Assembly (NCBI GenBank): GCA_019411205.1
Contig: DXRF01000105.1
Coordinates: forward strand, 1-8,916
Direction of reading: 5' to 3'
Source of the DNA: Parabacteroides sp.
GTDB taxonomy: Bacteria > Bacteroidota > Bacteroidia > Bacteroidales > Tannerellaceae
Length of the DNA stretch: 8,916 nucleotides
Shown: one piece after another, positions 1 to 7,052 of the stretch
Layout: the number at the start of each line of letters is the position of its first letter
How positions within the stretch are numbered: the first letter of the stretch is position 1
Notes under the pieces: model-generated
The model's input: only the letters and a program-made list of their open reading frames with translations
The model's database searches: none
What the model was told of the DNA's origin: nothing
Translations under genes and position numbers: made by a program

Positions 1-1383
1 GCCGGAAGCCATGGCGCGGACAACAAGGCTGGCTCCGCTGACGGCATCGCCGGAAGCGAAGATGTTTGTACCGGCTATCTGGTTGGTCGTCGGATCGACG
101 GCGATGTTACCGCGTGCGTCGACAGCGAGGGAAAGTTCTTTGACGAGCCCCTCCTGTTCGGGATGGATAAAACCCATTGCGAGAAATACGAGATCGGCTT
201 CAATCACTTCCGTGCGTCCGGTCTTACGCATTTCCGGACGACCGCCGTCTTTGGCGGGTAGCCATTCTACCTCTTCGACTTCGACACCTTTCAGGATGTT
301 CTTGTCGCCGATGAAACGGACGGAGGCGAGATTCCAACGGCGGATACATCCCTCTTCGTGGCTGCTGCTTGTTTTCAAGACCCGCGGATACATAGGCCAA
401 GGGGTTGCCGGGTTATGCCCGACGGGAGGCTGGGGCATGATTTCGATTTGTGTCACGCTCGCGGCTCCGTGGCGGTTGGCAGTCCCGACACAGTCGCTTC
501 CCGTGTCGCCGCCACCGATGACGAGGACTTTCTTGCCCTTGCAGTTGATGATGCTTTTAGGCGGAATGGCGATGCTTTCGAGGATACGGTTCTGTTGTGA
601 CAACAGTTCGAGGGCGAAGTGGACACCATTCAGATTGCGCCCTTCGATGGGAAGGTCGCGTGGCACTTCGGAACCGATGGCGACACAGACGGCATCGAAC
701 GTCGAGACGATCTCTTTGGCTAGAACTTCGTTTCCGACCATCGTGTTGACTTTAAAGATGATCCCTTCCTGTTCCATCAACCGGATGCGGCGGTCGATGA
801 TGTTCTTCCCTAATTTGAAATTCGGAATACCGAACCGGAGCAGGCCGCCCGGCTGTTCGTATTTCTCGAAAACCGTCACTTCGTATCCCAGGCGGTTCAG
901 ACGATTGGCGGCTGTCAGTCCGGCCGGACCGCTACCGATCACGGCTACCCGTTTGCCGTTGCGGACAGGGTGGACCGGTTGGATATATCCTTCACGGAAA
1001 GCAGCCTCGACGATGGAGGCTTCATTTTCGCGTATCGTGACAGGTTCGTCACAGCTCAGTTTCAGCACGCAGCTTTTCTCGCAGAGGGCAGGGCAGATGC
1101 GTCCGGTAAACTCCGGAAAGTCGCAGGTCTGCTCCAACAGGTGGAAGGCTTCGCGCCATTTGCCTTTATAGAGCAGGTCCTGCCATTCGGGTTGTTTGTT
1201 ACCCAGCGGGCATGCCCAGTGGCAGAAGGGCACACCGCAGTCCATGCAACGGGAGGCCTGTGTGCGGCGGTCGCTGCTGTTGAGCGTTTGTTCTACTTCG
1301 CTAAAATCGTCAATGCGTTCGTGAACGGGACGATATCCGGCTTCTTGCCGGTGTATGGTGAGGAATGCTTTCGGATTTCCCAT
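1..1383 (-). CDS. gltD: Glutamate synthase small (beta) subunit, 3' end cut by window edge
   Basis: Oxidises NAD(P)H and passes electrons through FAD and Fe-S clusters to the large subunit GltB in the cytoplasm. The frame is open without a stop from the ATG at 1383 to position 1, giving 461 residues; the family is usually somewhat longer, so only a short C-terminal piece is missing. Visible motifs are two N-terminal cysteine groups for [4Fe-4S] clusters (Cys46, 49, 54, 58 and Cys97, 101, 105, 111), a first dinucleotide fold GSGPAG at 150-155 for FAD, a second fold GGGDTG at 290-295 for NAD(P)H, and a C-terminal FAD-contact motif with Gly445-Asp446. It lies 47 bp downstream of gltB on the same strand. 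The leader before the ATG is AT-rich and has no Shine-Dalgarno sequence, normal for Bacteroidetes. NADPH preference is assumed from the family. Related diaphorase-like proteins exist, but linkage to gltB settles the call. Confidence 0.96.
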   Translation of the reverse strand, partial: MGNPKAFLTIHRQEAGYRPVHERIDDFSEVEQTLNSSDRRTQASRCMDCGVPFCHWACPLGNKQPEWQDLLYKGKWREAFHLLEQTCDFPEFTGRICPALCEKSCVLKLSCDEPVTIRENEASIVEAAFREGYIQPVHPVRNGKRVAVIGSGPAGLTAANRLNRLGYEVTVFEKYEQPGGLLRFGIPNFKLGKNIIDRRIRLMEQEGIIFKVNTMVGNEVLAKEIVSTFDAVCVAIGSEVPRDLPIEGRNLNGVHFALELLSQQNRILESIAIPPKSIINCKGKKVLVIGGGDTGSDCVGTANRHGAASVTQIEIMPQPPVGHNPATPWPMYPRVLKTSSSHEEGCIRRWNLASVRFIGDKNILKGVEVEEVEWLPAKDGGRPEMRKTGRTEVIEADLVFLAMGFIHPEQEGLVKELSLAVDARGNIAVDPTTNQIAGTNIFASGDAVSGASLVVRAMASG

Positions 1384-1430
1384 GTTGGTAATTTTATTTT
1401 ATACTGATACTGTTTTTATGGCTCTGCTGC

Positions 1431-4400
1431 TTAGTAGTCGCGCTGCATTTCGGCGATCTTCTGCTGCAACTTCTTCATCTGCTCTTCCTGCAAGACCTTT
1501 TTGTATTCGATCGGGACGATCTGGATGAATTCATCCACATACTTGTCCCAGTTGTCGAGCATCTTGCCTGCGAGATGGCTGCCGGTGAAATGATAGTGTT
1601 TGCGGATCAGCTCGTGCAGTTCCTTGCGTGTCGCACTGTCTTCGATCAGCGAGAGTTCGACCATTTCCATATTGCAGTAGTAATCGAAGTCCCCTTCCTT
1701 GTTCCAGACATACGCGACACCGCCGCTCATACCGGCAGCGAAGTTACGTCCTGTACGTCCGAGGACCACCACGCGGCCGCCGGTCATATATTCACAACAA
1801 TGGTCACCGACCCCTTCCACGACAGCGATAGCGCCGGAATTACGTACGCAGAAACGTTCGCCAACCCGTCCGTTGATATACACTTCGCCGCTTGTCGCGC
1901 CATACATCAGGGTGTTTCCGGCAATCGTATTGTTCTCGGCTACGAAGGTCGACCGTACCGGAGGCATCACGCTGATGCACCCGCCGCTCAATCCTTTGCC
2001 TAAGTAGTCGTTGGCTTCCCCTTCGAGGCGGAAGTTGACACCGTGCGCAAGGAAGGCGCCGAAGCTCTGTCCGGCTGAACCTTTGAACTTGATATTGAGC
2101 GTATGTTCCGGCAGTCCTGCGTTACCGTATCGTTTGGCGATCTCGCCGGAGAGCATGGCGCCAACCGAGCGGTCGGTGTTGGCTATGGCATAATCCAAAG
2201 AAATCTCCTGTTGATGCTCTATGGCCGGCATGGCATGCTGGATGATGTCGCGGTCTTTCACGTTGCCGATCATATGCTCCTGTTCCGTCGTGTGCCGGAC
2301 GGCATGGGTGGCCGCCTGTGCCGGGACGTGCAGCAATTTGGAGAAATCGAGTAGAGCGTATTTGCCGGATGATGCAATGGGGCGCAGAGTGATCAGTTCC
2401 GTGTGCCCGATGATGTCATCCAATCGTTTGAAGCCCATCTCAGCCAAATATTCCCGGACCTCTTCGGCGAGGAAGGTGAAGAAGTTCACCAAATATTCGT
2501 GGCGGCCGTGGAAACGTTTACGCAGCTCCTCGTTTTGAGTGGCGACACCTACCGGGCAGGTGTTCATGTGGCATTTGCGCATCATCACGCAGCCCAGCAC
2601 GATCAGCGCGGAGGTGGCGAAACCAAACTCTTCGGCTCCCAACAGTGCCATCAGGACGATGTCGCGTCCGGTTTTCAACTGTCCGTCGGTTTGCAGGCGG
2701 ACCTGTCCGCGAAGGTTGTTCATGACCAGGGTCTGCTGCGTCTCCGACAATCCCAGTTCGGGAGGCAGCCCGGCGTAGCGGATGGAACTCATCGGTGAAG
2801 CTCCCGTTCCCCCTTCGGCTCCCGATATGACGATGCGGTCGGCTTTTGCTTTTGCCACACCTGCGGCGATCGTCCCGACACCGCTTTCCGATACCAGCTT
2901 CACGCTTATCTCGGCACGCGGGTTGACGTTCTTCAGGTCGAAGATCAATTGTGCCAGGTCTTCGATCGAGTAAATGTCGTGGTGAGGAGGAGGAGAGATC
3001 AGCGAGATACCCGGGATGGAGTGGCGTGTTTTGGCAATCACATCGTTAACCTTGAATCCCGGCAACTGTCCGCCTTCTCCCGGCTTTGCTCCCTGGGCGA
3101 CCTTGATCTGTATTTCGTCTGCATTCACTAAGTATTCGGCTGTCACGCCGAAACGCCCGGAGGCCACCTGCTTGATGGCGGAACGGAGGGAGAGGCCGTC
3201 TTCGCGGGGAGTGAAACGAGCGGAGTCTTCGCCGCCTTCTCCGGTGTTGCTGCGTCCGTGTATCTTGTTCATCGCCATCGCTATCGTTTCGTGTGCCTCT
3301 TTGCTGATCGAGCCGAAACTCATGGCGCCTGTGACGAAACGCTTCATGATCTCGCTTGCCGGTTCCACCTCTTCGACCGGAACGGGCTTTCCCGTCCGGA
3401 AAGTCAGGAAGTCGCGAAGGAAGATCGGTGCGTCCTTTTCGTCTACAAGATGCGTATATTCTTTGAACTTCTTATAGCTGCCCAGCCGGGTCGCCAATTG
3501 AAGGGTCGAGATCGTCTCCGGGTTCCACGCATGTTTCTCACCGTCTTTACGGAAACTGTATAGCCCTTTGTGTTCAAGAACCAGGCTGTCCACTTCCCCG
3601 CCGAAAGCCTGATGGTGCAGGGCGATGGCATCGGCGGCTATCTCTTGCAGGCGGATACCGCCTATACTGCTTGCCGTCCCGCCGAAATAGGCATCGATGA
3701 GCGCGTTCGAGAGACCGACTGCTTCGAACAGTTTGGCGCCGCGATAGCTGCGGATCGTGCTGATACCCATCTTGCTCATTACCTTGAACAAGCCTTTGCA
3801 AAGCGCTTTGATATAGTTCTTGCGGGCCATCTCGTAGTTGAGCTGTATCTCCTGCTTGTCTACCATATCCTGGAGGATGGCGAATGACATGTATGGGTTG
3901 ATGGCGCTCGCCCCGTAACCTAAGAGCAGGGCGGCATGCATCACTTCGCGCATTTCCCCTGTCTCCACTATCAATGCAGTCTGTACGCGTTTCTGCACGG
4001 AGATCAGGTGGTGGTGCACAGCGCTGACGGCGAGAAGCGAAGGAATGGGAGCATGGGTCTCATCCACGTTCTTATCGCTCAGGATAATGTAGTTCACGCC
4101 GTCTGTAACGGATTGTTCCGCTTGTTTGCAAAGCTGGTCGAGGGCAGCTTTCAGCCCTTCGCTGCCCCGCGACACTTCGAAGAGCATCGGCAGTTTGACA
4201 GACTTGAAACCTTTGTAGCGGATGTTGCAAAGAATATCTAATTGTGTGTTGGTCAGTATCGGATGGGCAAGGCGCACCATTTTGCAATGTGCCTCGTTCG
4301 GAGTCAGGATGTTATTTCCCACTGCACCGATATATTCCGTCAGGCTCATGACTAATTCTTCACGAAGGGGGTCGATCGGTGGATTCGTCACTTGGGCAAA

Positions 4401-5948
4401 CTGTTGGCGGAAATAGTTGAATAACAACTGCGGGCGTTCGGACAGGACGGCCAGCGGCGTGTCGTTTCCCATCGAACCGACCGGCTCGGCGCTACCTGTA
4501 CACATCGGAGTGATAATGCGCTCGATATCCTCGCGGCTGTATCCGAAGGTGCGCAGCATCCTGTCATATCCGGCAACGGTGTGCGAGACACGGCGTCCCG
4601 ATTTCAGTTCGTCCAGCTCTACCCGGTTGTTGGCCAACCAGACGCGGTAGGGTTGTGCGTCGGCAAGCTGTTTTTTCAGTTCGCCGTCGTAATAGATTTT
4701 GCCTTCTTCCGTATCGACCAACAGGATCTTGCCCGGTTGCAGGCGGCCTTTTTCTTTTATCTCACCCGGCTCGAAGTCCATCACACCCACTTCGGATGCT
4801 ACGACCATCATGCCGTTTTTCGTGATCAGGTAGCGTGCCGGGCGCAGACCGTTACGGTCGAGCATCCCTCCGGCATATCGCCCGTCGCTGAAGAGCAGGG
4901 CGGCCGGTCCGTCCCACGGTTCCATCAGGATAGAATGATATTCGTAGAACGCTTTCAGATCTTCCGATATCGGGTTCTTCTCGTTGAAACTTTCCGGAAC
5001 CAGCATTGCCATAGCATGCGGCAGGCTCATGCCGGACGCTACGAAGAACTCCAACACGTTGTCCAGCGAGGCGCTGTCGCTCATGCCCGGCTGTATGATC
5101 GGGCGTATCTCGTCTATGTTCGGGATGCGGGGAGAGGAGAGGACACTTTCGCGTGCTTCCATCCAACCCCGGTTGCCTCGTATCGTGTTGATCTCTCCGT
5201 TGTGTGCCAGAAGGCGGAACGGTTGTGCCAGGCTCCAGGTCGGGAATGTGTTCGTGCTGAAGCGGGAGTGGACGAGTGCCAACCCGCTTGTTAGGTAGTG
5301 GTTGGTCAGATCGGGAAAATAGTGGCGAAGCTGCATCGACTCCAGCATACCTTTATATATAATGCTCTTGGTGGAAAGCGACACCACGTAGAAATCTTTC
5401 TTGTCCGGTATGTCGGATGCCGCCACCCGTTTCTCGATCCGTTTACGGATGATGTAGAGTTTCAGTTCCAATGCTTGCTGATCGTCGCATCCGGTGATGA
5501 ACACCTGCTTGATATCCGGTTCCGTGTCCTGCGCGTCTTTTCCTAAAATGTCTGTGTTGACAGGGACTTTGCGCAGATGCATCAAGGTCAGCCCTTCCTT
5601 TTCGATCTCTTCGATCATGATACTGAGTATGGCTGAACGCTGCTCTTCGTCTTTCGGAAAGAAGACCAGCCCGGTTCCGTACTTACCCTTTTCAGGTACA
5701 GGAATGCCTTGCAGTAAGATGAATTCATGTGGAATCTGTAACAAGATGCCTGCCCCGTCTCCGGTCTTGTTGTCTGCTCCTTCCGCACCTCGATGCCGCA
5801 TGTTTTCCAATACCTTAAGGGCAGACTTTACAATGTCGTGCGATTTACCACCGTGGACGTTTACGACCAGTCCTACGCCGCAAGCGTCATGCTCGTTAGC
5901 AGGATCGTATAATCCTTGTTTGTTGTTCAAAAAGCTTCTCTCTTTCAT
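1431..5948 (-). CDS. gltB: Glutamate synthase large (alpha) subunit
   Basis: Catalyses transfer of glutamine amide nitrogen to 2-oxoglutarate, giving two glutamates. The 1505-residue length is normal for bacterial GltB. In order: a 22-residue propeptide; a class II glutamine amidotransferase domain (about 23-430) with nucleophile Cys23 in the sequence DACGVG, Arg229 in RFSTNT and the pair Asn250-Gly251 in NGEINT; a central domain (about 480-770); an FMN-binding synthase domain (about 830-1200) with GEGGQLPG and EGGTG at 1045-1049; the [3Fe-4S] cysteines Cys1120, Cys1126 and Cys1131 in C-x5-C-x4-C; and a C-terminal glycine-rich beta-helix (about 1250-1450). The ATG is the only start that keeps the short propeptide ahead of Cys23, which must become the N-terminus after self-cleavage in this family. 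The stop is TAA. gltD follows after 47 bp. No key residue appears to be missing. Long open frames antisense to this gene are codon-bias shadows. Confidence 0.98.
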   Translation of the reverse strand: MKERSFLNNKQGLYDPANEHDACGVGLVVNVHGGKSHDIVKSALKVLENMRHRGAEGADNKTGDGAGILLQIPHEFILLQGIPVPEKGKYGTGLVFFPKDEEQRSAILSIMIEEIEKEGLTLMHLRKVPVNTDILGKDAQDTEPDIKQVFITGCDDQQALELKLYIIRKRIEKRVAASDIPDKKDFYVVSLSTKSIIYKGMLESMQLRHYFPDLTNHYLTSGLALVHSRFSTNTFPTWSLAQPFRLLAHNGEINTIRGNRGWMEARESVLSSPRIPNIDEIRPIIQPGMSDSASLDNVLEFFVASGMSLPHAMAMLVPESFNEKNPISEDLKAFYEYHSILMEPWDGPAALLFSDGRYAGGMLDRNGLRPARYLITKNGMMVVASEVGVMDFEPGEIKEKGRLQPGKILLVDTEEGKIYYDGELKKQLADAQPYRVWLANNRVELDELKSGRRVSHTVAGYDRMLRTFGYSREDIERIITPMCTGSAEPVGSMGNDTPLAVLSERPQLLFNYFRQQFAQVTNPPIDPLREELVMSLTEYIGAVGNNILTPNEAHCKMVRLAHPILTNTQLDILCNIRYKGFKSVKLPMLFEVSRGSEGLKAALDQLCKQAEQSVTDGVNYIILSDKNVDETHAPIPSLLAVSAVHHHLISVQKRVQTALIVETGEMREVMHAALLLGYGASAINPYMSFAILQDMVDKQEIQLNYEMARKNYIKALCKGLFKVMSKMGISTIRSYRGAKLFEAVGLSNALIDAYFGGTASSIGGIRLQEIAADAIALHHQAFGGEVDSLVLEHKGLYSFRKDGEKHAWNPETISTLQLATRLGSYKKFKEYTHLVDEKDAPIFLRDFLTFRTGKPVPVEEVEPASEIMKRFVTGAMSFGSISKEAHETIAMAMNKIHGRSNTGEGGEDSARFTPREDGLSLRSAIKQVASGRFGVTAEYLVNADEIQIKVAQGAKPGEGGQLPGFKVNDVIAKTRHSIPGISLISPPPHHDIYSIEDLAQLIFDLKNVNPRAEISVKLVSESGVGTIAAGVAKAKADRIVISGAEGGTGASPMSSIRYAGLPPELGLSETQQTLVMNNLRGQVRLQTDGQLKTGRDIVLMALLGAEEFGFATSALIVLGCVMMRKCHMNTCPVGVATQNEELRKRFHGRHEYLVNFFTFLAEEVREYLAEMGFKRLDDIIGHTELITLRPIASSGKYALLDFSKLLHVPAQAATHAVRHTTEQEHMIGNVKDRDIIQHAMPAIEHQQEISLDYAIANTDRSVGAMLSGEIAKRYGNAGLPEHTLNIKFKGSAGQSFGAFLAHGVNFRLEGEANDYLGKGLSGGCISVMPPVRSTFVAENNTIAGNTLMYGATSGEVYINGRVGERFCVRNSGAIAVVEGVGDHCCEYMTGGRVVVLGRTGRNFAAGMSGGVAYVWNKEGDFDYYCNMEMVELSLIEDSATRKELHELIRKHYHFTGSHLAGKMLDNWDKYVDEFIQIVPIEYKKVLQEEQMKKLQQKIAEMQRDY

Positions 5949-6288
5949 TATTTGTTGATCTTATGTTTGTGTAATGTTGATTTTGCTTATCAAAATGTTT
6001 GGTAAATGTATTATATATGTTTCAAAATGTAATGCTATTATGCATAAAAGATGAGAGGCTTTTTTATTTTAGGAATTGGTCTGTTTTTATTTGAAAGTAT
6101 ATGGTTAATTTGTGTGATAATTTGTAATTATATTCATGTTTTGTTATATAAAAATGAAAGTTTATCGTGCTTTCTATAGAAATAATCAAAATGATAACAA
6201 ATGAAGCTGTGCCCTGTCTTTTTGCTTAGTCGCACTTGATTGCTCTATTTTGCGTATATTTGACAAAACCAATAAAACTGTTTATATC
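5949..6288. other. AT-rich divergent intergenic region between gltB and the DUF169 gene
   Basis: About 340 bp without a credible gene, strikingly richer in A+T than the flanking coding DNA. It should carry the gltB promoter (minus) and the promoter of the plus-strand gene. For gltB I see no exact TAnnTTTG on the minus strand; the nearest is TACATTTTG at 6031-6023, one base too long and with no clear -33 element. The octamer TCAAAATG occurs three times on the plus strand (5990-5997, 6022-6029, 6186-6193). Two short perfect inverted repeats are present: ATTTTG-5 nt-CAAAAT at 5980-5996 and ATAATT-3 nt-AATTAT at 6117-6131. Such motifs can arise by chance in DNA this AT-rich, so operator function is not claimed. 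Confidence 0.7.
6255..6262 (+). promoter_or_regulatory. Putative Bacteroidetes -7 promoter element (TATATTTG) for the DUF169 gene
   Basis: An exact match to the Bacteroidetes primary sigma factor -7 consensus TAnnTTTG ends 26 bp before the ATG at 6289. The -33 element is weak: the nearest TTG (6236-6238) is 16 bp upstream, shorter than the usual 19-21. An overlapping alternative pairs TTTG at 6221-6224 with the imperfect CTATTTTG at 6245-6252, 20 bp apart. Confidence 0.5.
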
Positions 6289-6996
6289 ATGGACATAAAA
6301 GTATTTCTTAATAACTTCCGTGAAGCCTTCGGGGAGAAAGTCGACTTACCCATTGTCTTTTGGTTTTCAGATCATTCAGTGAATACGGTCGATAAGATCG
6401 GAGGCTGTCTGTTTAAATGTATGAAAGATGTCAGGGAAGGAAAGACGGTTACCCTGAGTGTCGATACTATCGGTTGTGGCGGAGGAAAGTTCTATGCCGG
6501 TTTTACGGAGATGCCGGAGCGTATACCGGGCTTCGTGTCGTTAAAGGAAAAGTACAAACAGACACCGGAGAAGGTATCGGAGTTTCTTGATGAACTGAAA
6601 GTCCCCAGGGCAAAGTCTGCTTACCTGAACTTTGCGCGTATGGACCAGGTGGAGAGCTTCGACTATCTGGAAGGGGTGTTGTTCCTGGCTACTCCTGATA
6701 TGCTTTCCGGCCTGGCTACATGGGCTTTTTTCGATAATAACGCGCCGGATGCCGTCACCTCTCTGTTCGGTTCGGGGTGTTGCTCCGTCGTGACACAAGC
6801 CGTTATAGAAAACAGTCGGGGAGGCAAGCGCACTTTTATCGGATTTTTCGATCCTTCGGTCCGTCCTTATTTCGAACCGGATATTTTAAGTTTTATGATA
6901 CCGTTGTCGCGGTTCCGTGAAATGTACGATACGATGAGAAGCTGTTGCCTTTTCGACACGCATGCCTGGGGGAAGGTAAAGGCGAGGATGGAGTGA
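6289..6996 (+). CDS. DUF169 family protein of unknown function
   Basis: A 235-residue predicted cytoplasmic protein with no signal peptide or membrane segment. I recognise it as a DUF169 (COG2043-type) protein from the DTIGCGGGKFY stretch (59-69), the EGVLFLATPDMLSGL stretch (128-142), the GSGCCSV segment (161-167), and the C-terminal GFFDPSVRP and LFDTHAWGK segments. No reaction is established for the family to my knowledge. It is rich in cysteine: Cys40, Cys44, Cys63, Cys164-Cys165 and Cys219-Cys220. Several sit in segments that look conserved, so metal or Fe-S binding is possible, but this is inference. The ATG at 6289 is preferred to an in-frame TTG at 6250, because a good -7 promoter octamer (6255-6262) lies between them. 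It is transcribed away from gltB and towards the sensor gene, 56 bp away, and seems to be monocistronic. Family call fairly sure; function unknown. Confidence 0.85.
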   Translation: MDIKVFLNNFREAFGEKVDLPIVFWFSDHSVNTVDKIGGCLFKCMKDVREGKTVTLSVDTIGCGGGKFYAGFTEMPERIPGFVSLKEKYKQTPEKVSEFLDELKVPRAKSAYLNFARMDQVESFDYLEGVLFLATPDMLSGLATWAFFDNNAPDAVTSLFGSGCCSVVTQAVIENSRGGKRTFIGFFDPSVRPYFEPDILSFMIPLSRFREMYDTMRSCCLFDTHAWGKVKARME

Positions 6997-7011
6997 CATT
7001 TACCGGATGCA

Positions 7012-7037
7012 GCCGGACGCGGGGAAACGCGTCCGGC
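7012..7037. terminator. Perfect GC-rich hairpin between convergent genes, probable bidirectional terminator
   Basis: The arms GCCGGACGCG (7012-7021) and CGCGTCCGGC (7028-7037) are perfect reverse complements around a 6-nt GGGAAA loop. The hairpin sits 15 bp after the stop of the DUF169 gene and 15 bp after the stop of the opposing sensor gene, exactly where a shared terminator would be. Neither side has a U-tract, so it is not a textbook intrinsic terminator; it might also act as a 3'-end stabiliser. Confidence 0.65.
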
Positions 7038-7052
7038 AATGTATGTGTCAGG

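Noticed and set aside
11..1171. 386-codon plus-strand open frame antisense to gltD
   Set aside because: Its protein is low-complexity, rich in Ser, Arg and Pro, with no recognisable domain. The opposite strand encodes a clear GltD with all cofactor motifs, so this is a codon-bias shadow.
1384..1430. Possible separate promoter or terminator between gltB and gltD
   Set aside because: The 47-bp gap has no stem-loop and no TAnnTTTG element, so it is best read as an intra-operon spacer.
4581..5294. 237-codon plus-strand open frame antisense to gltB
   Set aside because: It lies wholly opposite the conserved amidotransferase part of gltB and shows no domain or translation signal of its own. The same applies to the smaller plus-strand frames between 1575 and 5958.
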